From NCBI GenBank assembly GCA_932521035.1, contig OW051493.1, forward strand, positions 5,084,001-5,148,000: a stretch of DNA of 64,000 nucleotides. Direction: 5' to 3'. Position 1 is the first letter of the stretch, and every line of letters begins with the position of its first letter. The notes beneath the pieces are model-generated. The model did no database searches and was not told where the DNA came from. It saw nothing but the letters and a program-made list of their open reading frames with translations. Both the position numbers and the translations under genes were made by a program. The stretch is from Oscheius dolichura. Its lineage: Eukaryota > Nematoda > Chromadorea > Rhabditida > Rhabditidae. This document shows, one piece after another, positions 25,705 to 40,629 of this stretch.

Positions 25705-28700
25705 GCCGCACTGGTTTGTCTCCGATGGCAACTCGACCCTTTTCGGCCGCTCCAGAGGACCTGAATTTCTTCAGTATCTCGGCTGATCAGGTTCGAGATC
25801 GCAAGATCAAGGTTAACTTTCAATCGAGAAGATGGGGATCTCGAGAGATACAGGGGGAGGGGGATGGCCGGCGGAGGATGGCAGACTACAATGGCGTCGG
25901 GGACTGGACCCCAGAAAGAAACAGAAACAACCACGGCCGGCGGCGTACTTCTCAGGGCGGATTGAAATACGACGTAGAAGGAAAACCACTCGGGGCCTGG
26001 AGGGGATTTTAACCGGCGGCGCCATTACACGCAGAACATCAGATGAGATCTACAATGGCATGGAGAGGAGGCAGATGGTCTGCCTTTTAAAGGCGGCACG
26101 GTGAGAAAAGGGATGAGAAAGGAAGGGGGAAGGGGCCGGGATAGTTGAGGAAATAACCAGATAACGATAGGGGAAATTAGAAATTGGACAGAGTGAGAAG
26201 TTGGAGAAGAGTATTTGCAACAGGCCAAAAAACGGTTCGGGCATTTTTTTTTTGTTGTGGAGGGTCAGTTTTCGGGATAATCAGAGATCGAGGCACTCGA
26301 GGTGGACGAGCGGGGACAACAGAGTTGGCAACCTTTGGCCAAATTGGATAAAAACGAAAAAATAACGAGAAGGAAGCAGGGTGATCCGAGGCAGAAGGGG
26401 GTTAGGCAAAGCTCTCGCTTTGCATCTGTTTTACGGGCCGGCTGATCAGGGAAAAAGTGGAGTAGAGCACATCAGCTGACAGTCAGTTGGGGGATGGCCC
26501 CGGTGGTCGCCTTGGCCAGAGAGTTGCCGCCAAAGAGGAGGGCAGACGAGGGCAAGGCGACTGGGAACGGCGACATTATTCTCTGGGTGTCTAGTCGAAA
26601 TCTTGATGGGAAAATCCCCCTTCCAAAATAGACAATCTTTCCGGGGGGATAAGACATGGTGGAAATGCACCCGTCGACCTATGCAAACCCTCTTACTCGC
26701 TACGTAATAGAGGGATTATTCTGGGGGGGAGACGGGAGAGGAAGAGAGGAAGAGAGTATCAAACAGCCCCCGCGTGTCCTCCCAATGTACTCCTGATGGA
26801 GCGGGCGACCAGCCAGGAATAACCAGAGAAGTTGCCACGACCGGCCTCTGTTCAAGGCGACGTGAGAAAAAGGTCTCTGGACGAGAGAGTGGTCATTGTG
26901 AAAGGAGGCGAGGAGGGAGTGTAAGTGTAGCCGAGCTGTGGACAAATATAGCCAGTCGGGCTTTCGAATAGCGCGCAAAAGAGCGCTTTCGGCGCCGCGG
27001 CAGTTCCGCCATCCGACTGGTCGGCCACTGGGACCCCTTACTTTTACTTGTACTCATCCGGGAGACGGTCGGGACAGCCCTTCCCGGACTACACAAAGGC
27101 AGAAGGGCAGCTTGTGACATTCGGAGGACAAAGAGGGTGCCGCTCCCCCGATAACCGTGCTCTGCTCCCGCTGTCTCCCCTCATCGTCCCACTGTGGAGA
27201 ATGTAAAAAGCCTGTAAAACTTCAAAGGTTGGGTTGGATCTGGATTAGAAGCTTGAACCGGTCGGGCCGCTTCCTGGGTGCAGCTTGAACTGACCTTGAT
27301 CTGGCCAGGTCCTGGACTTTGCCTAGTCCATTTTCGGCGGCTGTATTATTCCAGATTACGCGCGAGGCAAAAAGGGAGATTTGCCGTTTCACAACTGCAT
27401 TTCCCAACAATTCAAAGTTTCCCGCCTATTCCAAATTTAAATCTCAGACGATTACGCGCCGGGGGTCTTGTGCTCGCCGGCGTTGACGTTTTCACGTGGC
27501 CCGTCGAACCACGTGAACTGCCTCCGTCGGCCGGTCGACAGGGAACTTCCTCGAGGAGGGCAACAGGGCGCCTCTTCTGTTCTCTGCCCCCTACCCCCAA
27601 ATATGGTCATTGACCCTTCTAATTCCATGTGGGAACCCATTGTTCGAGCTTATCGTCTTCTCTTTTTTCAGCCATAAAACTGATAGTCGCGCTCGACCGA
27701 ACACATGAGCTCATTATCGAGGGGGGCTCCTTTGGGACGAGGGAGTACTGGAATTAATGGGTGATAGCCCTTTTTTCGGGGGTCTTTAGCCCTCCCACAA
27801 AACGGGATTTCGGGGGGATGATACCCGTTGCGAGATGAAAAAGATAACAGAGGAAACACGGGAGAAACACGTCTCGGGATGGGAAAAAGCGGATCGACGC
27901 CAGGCAACGACGGCTGCCCGGAAAGCCGTGCCACTGTGGCAGCCGGCCTCCTTGACTCCAATACACACCGCTGTCCAAATATTACTTGCCATCAATACTT
28001 TTATTTGCTATAATTCGTGGGACTGGGCTATAAGGACAGGGGGTCGACCCGGACAGCTCAATGGTTAGGAAAGCGACTCTGTGGGTTTAGGTGCACTCCC
28101 GCCGTCAGAGTATGCCCCCGACACCGCCGCTGTTCACATACGGCTCCAAACCTTTTGTAACTGCTTTCCAAGGGGGGAGAAGCACCTTTTGGTAGGTTCT
28201 TCCGAATAAATAGAAGAGGAGAGGGAAAGGGGCGATGGCTGGGATGATATAAACGGCTGCTTTCAAAAGAATCAGGGGAGATAAGGCAGGAGGAGACGGA
28301 CAGTCTGTCCGGAGCTGATCAAACAGGGCCCTCCTCCTGAGCGTGAACCCGGTGTATGTGCAGCTGGAGCACTATCTCCCGCAATTGTAATGACGGACAA
28401 AAATAGGATCTTTGTTCGCTGGGAAAGACCCGGGACGTATAGACCGGGGGTATTTACCGGCAGGGGCCCGCTGTGCCCTACGTAAGCGTGGCCGGTGATA
28501 ATAAACAGGGCCTTATCAACGGGGCCGTGTTTTGCAACCAGCTGCACGGAACGCTTCTTTCCGAGGGACGGCACCCCCGCCGGACAGGGCCCCTCGGCGA
28601 CGACATCCATCAGGCAGAAAAAGTAAAACTGCGGGGAAAGCTGTAAAGAAACTGCGGCTTTCTCTCCGCCAGCTGGAAGCGGAGAAGCGCCTTGAGGCCT

Positions 28701-29581
28701 ACATGTGAGTCGCGCAATCGGACCGGTCTCTGTATCCTTCTTCGTCTCCAGCTTCTCCAGCTCCCCACGGGCTCCTTCTAGGTATAGATAGAGTGATATG
28801 GACAGAGCAGCCCCCATGGGAAGGGCAGACAGGCGGTTCTGGGCATAAAGGACCGGAGAGGATGCCGCGGGCGGCAGACAGGCGACGACGGAATGGACCC
28901 CCTGGCAGGGTGTTGTTCCGGTGGCTTGAATTAGCATAGGAGGGCAAACTGGTTGGCCATTAAAGAGCTTCGCAGGGCGCTTACAGACAGTCTCGGATGC
29001 GCGACGAGTGCATTGAGCGGCAACCAGATCGCAAGATTATTCCAAGAGGAATGGTCAGTTGCCTTCTCTTCTAGAACGGACTGGGGAGGGCAACTGTGGA
29101 GGTGGATCGGCCGAATGGTTCGGTAAGAGGATTGTTGGCAAGAGGGTAATCTGTCGGCGGAAATCCGCAATCAATCCACCAGAAATGCGGAGAACTGAAA
29201 GAAGAGCCCCTAAATAAAAGGCTCTTTGTTGTCCAGCTGGATGCACGCCACCCAAAACAATGCAACAGGAACAGATGAGCAAATGACCGCTATTAGTAGG
29301 ATAACAGTTATTTTTGGCTGCTCTGTACGGTGTGTATCGGGTCCAGCTAGCAACTCAGCTGACCCGTCGCATGCAGTCGTTACGTAGTTTTTAGCAATAA
29401 TCCTCCAATTTGCTGTTTCAAAAAAGCTAATCCAGCAATGTTGCAATTGATCACAGACAGGTTTCCGACACCTCCGGGCTTTGTCTAGCCGAAACCGTGG
29501 TGCTTCAAGGTCAAACTGGATAACAAATAAATAGTTTTTATATGAAAAAACCACTATGCTACTACAAATGTAGAGATCAAT
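25705..29581. other. 3.9-kb GC-rich stretch without a supportable gene
   Basis: This lies upstream of the GC-rich CCCH gene and downstream of COX15. It contains many long open frames on both strands, including 221 codons on the minus strand at 28272-28937. They have skewed composition, no recognisable motif and no consistent exon chain. The plus strand is purine-rich in long parts (25.8-26.8 kb). A tRNA-like run near 28053-28075 (CAGCTCAATGGTTAGG) lacks a B box and cloverleaf. I see no transposase, terminal repeats or satellite. It may hold 5' non-coding exons and enhancers of the CCCH gene. Confidence 0.4.
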
Positions 29582-31133
29582 CTATTTTGGCATCCGTTTC
29601 AATTCGCGTGTTAGCCAGAGAGAGAATGAGATGAGAACCATCGACCCACTCTGATGTAATGCTGCCAGCCATACGGGGACATAGTTAATCTATAAATTTG
29701 GCTGATTGTAGCTATTTTTATCAACATAAGGCTTGTAAAACTTACTAGAGTCAGTATACCGAGGGCTGCTTGTGTATATACCATACCAATAGTGCAATTC
29801 AGAGCAATTTTAGCTCTACGAGGGAGATTGGCTCGACGACCCACAATCCATGTAGCTGTAATTGTAGCCAAGGTTAAATAGGCCTAAAGCAATGGTTAAT
29901 CAATCCAAACAAACTTACCAGATTTCTATGAATAAATTGTACAGTAACGTCGTTTTCAAAAAAGTTTTTCCAAAACGGTATTCTGCTTCCCATGTTTTCA
30001 GGTATCCATTTATCGGCAAACTTGGGCCAGGAGTTATAAACTAAACCAGCATCGAGACCGGCAACAAAAGCGCCCATTAATGCCGTAGTAAAGACTAAAG
30101 CTTTCGAGCCGTGAGCCATTCCTCTGATCATTCCCAGTTTCTTCACACTAGAGAGCTAAAATAAAAGACAATTAAAATGAAGAAGCGCACACTCACATCG
30201 TTATGTCTTACGAGAAATCCGAGACCATTATAGAAGAAAAGGGAATATAATACAAATGCTAGAGAGAGATGTGTGGCAAGACGATATTGAGAGACGCGAG
30301 GGACTGAACTTTCGGAGTTATTTGTCGGATCTAAGCCCGATTTAACCATCCACCAACCTACTCCGCCCTGGAAATAAGATTTTATACAACGTTGCAGAGA
30401 TATTAAACTGACCTGGGTGAGCAACAAAGCTGTGGCTACTGTCATGCGAACTTTCATTCCAGTAGAAAATCGGCCTCTAGCCCAGAAATACGCGCAAGGA
30501 AGGAGGAAAACCTTAGAAAACAGCTACATATTTGTTTTAAAAACAGGTGTACAATTCCAATTGCTCTTCCCCACATACGATGAGTGTATTCCATAGTCCA
30601 GATAAACTTAAATTGGGTTAAGGTCATTTCCTCATTACTGGATTTACTGAATATCATTTTCTATCAAGTACAAAGTTAAACATACTATTTGTATTCTGGA
30701 AACTGCTTATAGCGTTCAAATTCTGCTTCCCATTCTTTACTACTAAAGGGTGGTTTCATTGTTTTAAAAAGATCCCAATTGACCATACTCAGCCCCGATT
30801 CTGTTAACCTGAAAGCATTTATAAAATAAAAAAAGATAGAACCTGGTAACTCCTCCTAAGGCTACCGCTCCGTAACACATGCCAGCACACCCCATAAGCC
30901 ACCATCCTATACGCTTCCTTTGTTTATCAGAAAGATGGGAAACATTTTTGCCGTAATAACGGAAGGATTCAGCAATACTGAAACAGCCAATTTTATATTA
31001 TTAAATTGTGACTTACATCGATTTTACTCGAGTTTTGCTTGTAATTATATTTTGGCTCAAGACCGTCGTATGAATACTTCTTTTGCCAAATATTTTTAGG
31101 GCTAGCATCTGACTCCTTGGTATTTTCTTTCAT
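29582..31133 (-). CDS. COX15: haem A synthase COX15
   Basis: An inner-mitochondrial-membrane monooxygenase that turns haem O into haem A for cytochrome c oxidase. Minus-strand exons give [122 protein letters not shown] and [19 protein letters not shown], ending KRMPK-stop at 29582-29584. The four histidines expected to bind the haems (in [18 protein letters not shown] and ALHQSGS) are all present, as are the hydrophobic helices. The first clear ATG is 31131-31133 (MKENTKESD). The frame is open further upstream to a TAG acceptor, so the mitochondrial presequence may come from a missed exon. HCCS lies directly upstream on the same strand. Confidence 0.92.
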
Positions 31134-31379
31134 TTGGAGGATATGTAAATAGACGACACAGTTAGAACTACATGGGCACTCACACACCTAGTTGTACATG
31201 TTTATTATGAAAAACCGGATAACAAGTAACAATTATAAAGCAACAAACTTAATATCTGAAATAAAAACTAACCTAAAAACAAAGCTAGCGTTTTTACCTA
31301 TTTGAGCATTGACACAAGTAAAAAGGATAAGTTCCGTTCTAAATTAGAACAAAAAATAAGATTCTCCTACAACGGGCAT
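31134..31379 (-). promoter_or_regulatory. intercistronic region HCCS-COX15 (candidate operon spacer)
   Basis: About 245 nt separate the HCCS stop from the first COX15 ATG, both on the minus strand. On that strand the spacer contains two adjacent acceptor-like signals (TTTGTTTTTAG and TTTTTATTTCAG, near 31250-31275) and another TACAACTAG near 31188. I see no canonical AATAAA after HCCS. This is the layout of a nematode operon with downstream trans-splicing. Confidence 0.4.
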
Positions 31380-32494
31380 CTAATTGTGAGGATTTGCCTC
31401 CCCTTCTACTGGAGGAATAGGTAGTTTTGGTGTCATTCCTAGCGTTTCAAATTTGAATCTCCAATAAGCGACCACCTTAAAAGTTAATTGTTTTAAAAGT
31501 AGCAACTGAAATTTACCATCCTATCCCAAATATTGCCTAGATCGTTAATTGCTGGACGGACATCAAGATGAGTAAAAAGTTTAGAGTGGGGATCTACTGC
31601 ACCTCCATCATAATAGTCAATAACATATTGCACCTAAATAAAATAAAAAAGTAATTTTGAGTCTAGAGAGAAGATACAAAATTACCTCTTTCATGCCACA
31701 TCTATCAATTATCCAATCGTGCCTGTCGAAAGGCAAATCGTAGCCCAAAAGCTTGCGGAAACGTGCCCGAGGAGAAAAATTTTTAGCATCTCCTTTAAAG
31801 CTCTTCAGTTTTGGGGTGGCACATTCACTAAACTGAAACATAACCGATATGCATCCATTACTTACGGATGTAAAAGATGTTCCCATTTTAAAACTTCATT
31901 CCAAGCATCTTCATTGTTAGCGTTATGTATTCTGTAAGAAATATTCTAATTTATATAAAGAGAGATAATCTACTTGATGATGCTTCTCATATCAGCTTCA
32001 GTCAGTTGATCATCTTGCCAACGCCAACCTTTCCTTTAAAATATGTAATCAAAAGAAGATGTTCCATCACTTACTTGAGCATAGCATTCCAAAACATTTG
32101 AGGGCTGGGATATGTCCATGTTTCATTTGAACTACCAGCCTGAACGAATAAAATACCGTAAAATGTTGGACACACCTTAGGAATGGAGGACTTTTGACGT
32201 TCAGTTGGTAAGGCAAACGGCTGATCAGGAGCTGGTTTCTGATTAGGATGTTCCAGCTCTTGATTCAACGGGCTAAGTTTATCGTGCCCTACTGGGCAAC
32301 CACCGGCACTGGCACCAGCTGATGGGCATTCGGAGACATATTCTGACCCTGCTGCAGCCAGTGATCTTCGCACATCTTTTATTTTCTGTCCATCCACCTT
32401 TTGTTCGATCTAAAAGGCGCGTTACAGCTAAAAAGCTCAAAAGAAATACCTGTGGCTGTAGGGGCGTCGCTGGTTTTGATTCTCCAGAACCCAT
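31380..32494 (-). CDS. HCCS: holocytochrome c synthase (cytochrome c haem lyase)
   Basis: A mitochondrial intermembrane-space enzyme that attaches haem covalently to apocytochrome c and c1. The start [15 protein letters not shown] is followed by an N-terminal CPV-type heme-regulatory motif ([15 protein letters not shown]) and another Cys-Pro (SECPSAG). The core shows [85 protein letters not shown] and [20 protein letters not shown]. The end is [17 protein letters not shown] at 31380-31382. The histidine of FDRHDW corresponds to the haem-ligating histidine of the family. Introns are about 40-60 nt. COX15 lies immediately downstream. Confidence 0.94.
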
Positions 32495-32898
32495 AACTGC
32501 TTTCTAAACTAGATTCTTACTGAAGCAAATGAAAGAACGGCAGGGCGTAGAAATGTATACATGCAAGCAATGAAAAAGAGGGCTTTGAAGTAGTCACAGA
32601 GCCAAAATGAGCCGATTCTGCTTCAACATCATTAAAGGTCTGTCCAGCCCATGGAGCAAAATCCAATACACGGCGCTCTCATGAGCTCATGTTTTTCCTT
32701 ATTCGTTCATTCTGTTTGATGTATCTTTCATGCTTACATTAGTTTACTTTAATTGCTGACTTCAGCTCTTTCGAAAGTAGTCTTAATAAAGATTATTAGC
32801 TCGTTCTAGAAGTATTGCGGTTATTATGTATAATATTGAGTGTCGTTCAGATTTTTAAATGATAAACCAGATACGACGATAAAGTTAAACTGTTATCT
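32495..32898. promoter_or_regulatory. divergent promoter region HCCS / membralin
   Basis: A 0.4-kb gap between two divergent start codons. It contains an imperfect run with two GAGCTCATG/CTCATGAGCTC-like palindromes near 32676-32694. It would have to drive HCCS (and COX15 if co-transcribed) on one side and membralin on the other. No exon seen. Confidence 0.4.
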
Positions 32899-35946
<3,048 letters not shown>

Positions 35947-36302
35947 AATACTTGAGTGTATCGTTGTGATTACTGGCATGCATATTCCAAATACAATTAT
36001 CCTAGCTGATATGCAATGGGTAGTTTAAGGTTAGATATATTTATTCACATACGAGTGTCTTCTGTGATATAATGTCCGGCTAAATGGACCTTTTCTGTTC
36101 CCGACCCCGCCTCTTACGCTTTGAGCCATTTTTGCCACTCACCCCGCCCCCTTTGTTTTGAGATTTTATCAAGCTGTACATAAATATTATTTTTCTACTA
36201 TATAGAACTTATCTAGAGGTACACCTTCCTCTAGTTTCAACAGGATCTCCAAATGAAGGGGGTTTTAAATTTTATCTACGAATATTTAGAACTACTGGAT
36301 TC
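35947..36302 (+). other. intergenic spacer membralin-N6AMT1
   Basis: 356 nt, AT-rich with a short C-rich patch (CCCGACCCCGCC near 36101). It contains TTCTACTATATAG near 36204, acceptor-like but about 95 nt before the next ATG. No AATAAA close to the membralin stop. Nothing else seen. Confidence 0.35.
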
Positions 36303-37540
36303 ATGTCGTTGCCGACGCCACAATATCGCTTGAATGCTGTGCAAAAGAACACCGTCTATGAGCCCGCCGAGGATACTTTCCTACTTCTAGATGCTATTGA
36401 AAAGGATATACAGGTGTGTGTAAATCAATAGCATGGCATTCAACAAAATATATCGATTATTCTGTTATTCAAGGAATTCAGAAACATCAAAAAAATATGC
36501 ATGACGAGATTTTTTCAGAAAACTAACCATAGGTTACCTTCAGTTTATAGATTTTATCATCTTTGTTTTCTATTATCAGTTATAGATGTTGCGTTCTTTG
36601 GAACCCCAGATTGCCTTGGAGATTGGGTGTGGTTCTGGCGTCGTAACAACATTTTTAAACCAGGTGGGGCCAATATTTTTCATGCTCTCTGGGGATTGAA
36701 TGGGACCTCTTGTCTGTCATCCGTCATCACCACGTTGGGGAATTTCCCTTTACTCCCAGACATCGGCTTTCCACATGGAAGTTCGTTGAGCATTTTGTAA
36801 ACCTATTGGACTATGGTGAGAGATTTGGCGGATTTTTTGTCGTCATCAGCCACCCGGCTGGCCTTTTCGAATCGCAATCTGATTAGCCCCTTTCACATAT
36901 CCAGAGCACGTCCGCTTGCCAGGGATAATACGACATCGATCAAAAATAAAATGGAGGAAGCATGTAGAAAAATTGTACAAATTTTAGGCTCTTGGTGGAA
37001 AAGTAATATCATTCGCAACAGACCTGAACCCGCATGCTTTGGATTGCACAGCCGAAACAGCTAAACTTAACAATGTTGATATACAAATCATTAGGACAGA
37101 TTTAGAGTCCGGCTTGGATCGCTTAAGCGTAAGCATTGTATTTAATTAAACATTTATAATATATAGGGAAAAGTCGACATTCTGCTGTTCAATCCACCGT
37201 ATGTGCCTACCGAAGAAGACGCTCAAAATGACCTTGTAAATTCATTCTATGTCATATATAGTACTTTTTTAAAGGAAAAATCTTGGGCTGGAGGAATAAC
37301 TGGGAGAAATGCTCTGGATAAGTTATTACCACGCATACCTCAATTGCTTGCTCCGAAGGGAATATTTTATTTGGTCGCTCTTCACGCCAACAATATACCG
37401 CAGCTACTCTCACATTCTCCGTTATTGAACGGTATTACTATTCAGTAATTATGGTAATTATAATCAACACAGGTACTATAGCTATGGAAAGAAGATGTGG
37501 GATTGAACACCTCTATATACTGCGTTTTACTCGTCATTGA
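36303..37540 (+). CDS. N6AMT1: HEMK2/N6AMT1-type SAM methyltransferase (eRF1 glutamine methyltransferase)
   Basis: A methyltransferase that modifies the GGQ glutamine of release factor eRF1. Exon 1 (36303-36413): MSLPTPQYRLNAVQ, VYEPAEDTFLLLDAIEKD. Exon 2 (36586-36663): QIALEIGCGSGVVTTFLN, the SAM-binding GxGxG-type motif I. Exon 3 (from 36988): GGKVISFATDLNPHALDCT. Exon 4: GKVDILLFNPPYVPTEE, carrying the catalytic NPPY, then WAGGITGRNALDKLLPRIPQ and LLAPKGIFYLVALHANNIPQ. The last exon ends EHLYILRFTRH-stop at 37538-37540. The introns after exons 1 and 2 (172 and 324 nt) are much longer than the local norm. A decayed copy of the last exon lies near 40.9 kb. Confidence 0.92.
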
Positions 37541-37966
37541 TATAGCCGTGCTGTATCTCCTTGTTTTTACATTTGCATAATAAACTGCCATTTCTTCTTT
37601 TTATAGGGATGAGTAGCAATGCCATCAACAGATTATTCAATAACAACAAGGTATAACCGTCGTGGTAGAGGTGGGGGTCTTCGACTTAGATAGTTGAATG
37701 AGGACGTCTGTGAATATCTGTGAATATATACAGAGTATAGCACTGTGTGGTCGGGAAATTTAAAAGTTATATTTCAATTATCGCATGTAGAAAAATGGCA
37801 TTTGAAATTAGCGCTCATGCCAAAGGATTTTTTTGGTATATATTCATCAAGAGACTGATGAAATGTTTCTTTGTTCTTTTCTGTATTTGTCTGTGCTGGC
37901 TGTGCATTTGACTATTGAGGCCTTTTCTTACACTAATCGGTAAATAATATAATGTGTGTTATTTAG
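37541..37966 (+). other. spacer with a tiny RG-rich ORF
   Basis: AT-rich. After TTTTTATAG (near 37608) an ATG at 37620 opens a 24-codon frame ending RYNRRGRGGGLRLR-stop. It could be an alternative terminal exon or chance. The spacer ends ATTTAG directly abutting the ATG of the coiled-coil gene. Confidence 0.3.
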
Positions 37967-40629
37967 ATGTCCAGCGAGTCTCTCTCAGACACTTGTAAAA
38001 TCCCTGCAGATTCATTGTAAGTTAGATTAGAAATTTAGCCTCCTTCGGTTTTCAGAATGGATTTCCTTCATAATGAAAGAATGGTAGAATACGAACTAAA
38101 GATAGAACAGCAGGAAGCAAAAATAAATCAGCAGCAATTGAATATAGACCAACAAAAAGCAATTATTGATCAACAGCAACTACAAATGGATCAACAAAAA
38201 TTGCAAATGGAACAGCATCAAGAAGCATTGATTGACTCCGAAAAATCTTCGGAGGAAAACTGTCGCATAGTTGCCGAGTTGAAGGAATTACTGGTAGGAC
38301 TTATTCTTACTGATTTTATTCTATTCTATAACAGGCTCAAAGAGAAGTGAAGCTAAATCACGCGCAAAAAGAACGTGACGACTATCAATTCTTGTTCGAA
38401 AGCGGAGCGGAGAAACACTCAAATGAAATGAACAGACTTCGTCGAAGGTGTCAAGACTTAGAAGAGGAGGTAGAAGCTCTTCAACAAAAACAAGAAAATG
38501 AGGTTAGTTACCTTCGTAGGCTCTTTATCATCCACCTTTTAGTCTGAAACTCAGCAATTACAAACGCTCACATTGAAGATCGCTTCAATGCAAGAAGAGC
38601 TTGAGTCTCATATGAAGCATCGCGAAGAACAAGAACAGAAGTTTACTGAACGTGAAAGGATCATGGCTCAGTTACAAACAGAACGCGATGATTATCAGCT
38701 CTTATTCGAAAACGAAACGAAGAAGCATTCAGCTGAAACGGAAGAGCTTCGTCAAAAATGTCGAGACTTAGAAGAGGAGGTAGATGCTCTTGAGCAAAAA
38801 CAAGTAAATGAGGTTTGTTACTTTCGCAGGCTCGTTATAGTCCACCGTTTAGTCTGGAATGCAGCAGTTAGAAACGCTTGCATTAAAAATTGCTACAATG
38901 ACAGAAGTTCTTGAATCTAACATGAAGCATCGCGAAGAACTAGAACAGAAGCTTGCCGAACGTGAAAGGATCATTGCTCAGATGCGAACAGAACGCGAAG
39001 ACTATCGGCTCTTGTTTGAAAACGAAACGAAGAAGTATTCGACTGAAACGGAAGAGCTTCGTCAACAGTGTGAAGCCTTGCAAGACGAACTTAAACACCT
39101 TGAACAAACGCGACAAAATGAGGTTGGTGATTTGTGTAGGTCTTGAATAATTCAGCATTTAGTCCGAAGTTCAGCAATTGCAAGAGCTCACATTGAAGAT
39201 TGCTTCAATGCAAGAAGAGCTTGAGTCTAATATGAAGCATCGCGAAGAACAAGAACAGAAGCTTGCCGAACGTGAAAGGATCATTGCTCAGATGCAAACA
39301 GAACGCGATGACTATCAGCTCGTATTCGAAAACGAAATGAAGAAACATTCAGCGGAAACGGAAGAGCTTCGTCAACAGTGTCAAGCTCTACAAGATGAGC
39401 TTAAAACTCTTGAACAACGGCGAGCAACTGAGGTTAGAGGTTATGCAGTTCATTTATAATTCAGAATTTAGTCTGAAGCTCAACAAGCGCTTGCATTAAA
39501 GACTGCCACACTACAAGAAGATCTTGAGTCTAATATAAAGCAACACGCAGAACTGGAACGGAAAATTGCTGAACATGAAATGAGCATTGCTCGAATACAA
39601 GCAGAACGCGACGACAGTCAGCTCTTAGTCAAAAACGAAGCGAAGAAACATTCAGCTGAAATGGAAGAGCTTCGTCTACAGTCTCAATCGTTGCAGGATG
39701 AGCTTAGAATCCTTACGCAAAAGCAAACAAATGAGGTTAGAGGTTATGCAGTTCATTTATAATTCAGCATTTAGTCCGAAGTTCAACAAACTCTTATAAT
39801 GAAGATCGCTGCAATGGAAGAAGAAATAGAGTCTAACATGAAGCATCGCGAAGAATTAGAGCAAAAAATTGCTGAACGTGAAATGAAGATTTCTCGTATG
39901 CAAACAGAACGCGACGACTGTCAGCTCTCGTTCGAGATCGAAACGAAGAAACATTTAGCAGAAATAGAAGAGCTTTGTCAAAAATGTCGAGCTTTGGAAG
40001 ATGAGATTAAAAGCCTTGAACAAAAGCAAGCAAATGAGGTTAGTGCTTTTTTGTAGGCCTTGAATAGTCCAGCATTTAGTCTGAAGTTCAACAAACGCTG
40101 ATAGAGAAGATTGCTGTAATGCAAGAAGATCTTGAATGTAACATGAAACATGGCGAAGAATTAGAACAGAAAATTGTTGGGCTTGAATTCCAGCTGCAAA
40201 GAAGTCGGGATGAATGTGATAGACTAGGGGATGTAGGCGTCTTTAGCTTCTATAGGCGTAAACTAGATTTAAGATGTGCGATAAATTCGATCAAGAAGAA
40301 ACTGATTATAAAATTAAACTGGCCGAGCTATACGCAGAAAATAATCTTCTCAAAAATAAATCTGCCGGAGATGACAAATTAGACAGTCCGACCTCTCCTG
40401 CTAAATGGTAGGTTTAATTTTCCCCTAGCTATGCTTCTTTTTTAGCCTCAAGCCAATTACTTCAATAAATGAAGATGTTCGCTTGGCGGATACCGACATT
40501 TGTTCTCCGAAATCAAAACGAATGGCCTTCGAGGAAGATTTGGGATCAACAACTCTCATCAATGAAACGCCAGTTGAGCATTATCGTAAAAGTCCTGTGC
40601 TCAATAGGTCTAATTGTAAACAACAATAG
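37967..40629 (+). CDS. coiled-coil protein built from tandem duplicated exons
   Basis: The ATG directly follows an ATTTAG acceptor. Exon 1 gives MSSESLSDTCKIPADSL. The next exon has a Gln-rich heptad stretch (KIEQQEAKINQQQLNIDQQK). Then come near-identical exons of about 265-270 nt encoding about 90 residues each, with the recurring strings ESNMKHREELEQKLAERE, QTERDDYQLLFENETKKHSA and ETEELRQ. The remainder (LAELYAENNLLKNKS) leads to a Ser-rich tail ending NRSNCKQQ-stop at 40627-40629. No motor, GTPase or membrane domain is seen. The pattern fits a long rod or scaffold, but I cannot name the protein. Because every repeat exon ends in the same phase, exons could be gained or skipped without frameshift. 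Confidence 0.75.
38543..40250 (+). repeat. six tandem exon-intron units, about 303-310 nt period
   Basis: Repeat exons begin at 38543, 38853, 39163, 39472, 39775 and 40080, a spacing of 303-310 nt. The duplication unit includes the 40-odd-nt intron: two introns (from 39432 and 39735) share GTTAGAGGTTATGCAGTTCA, and most end in a TTCAGCATTTAG-like acceptor followed by TCYGAA. This indicates recent unequal crossing-over. The last unit is diverged. A half-unit relative precedes the array at about 38333-38502. Confidence 0.85.

Noticed and set aside
28045-28120. tRNA-like A-box segment (CAGCTCAATGGTTAGG)
   Set aside because: No matching B box (GGTTCRANTCC), no acceptor-stem complementarity and no anticodon loop could be drawn.
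28272-28937. 221-codon open frame on the minus strand in the gene-poor stretch
   Set aside because: GC-rich composition, no domain or signal motif, no splice partner exons and no similarity to anything I recognise.
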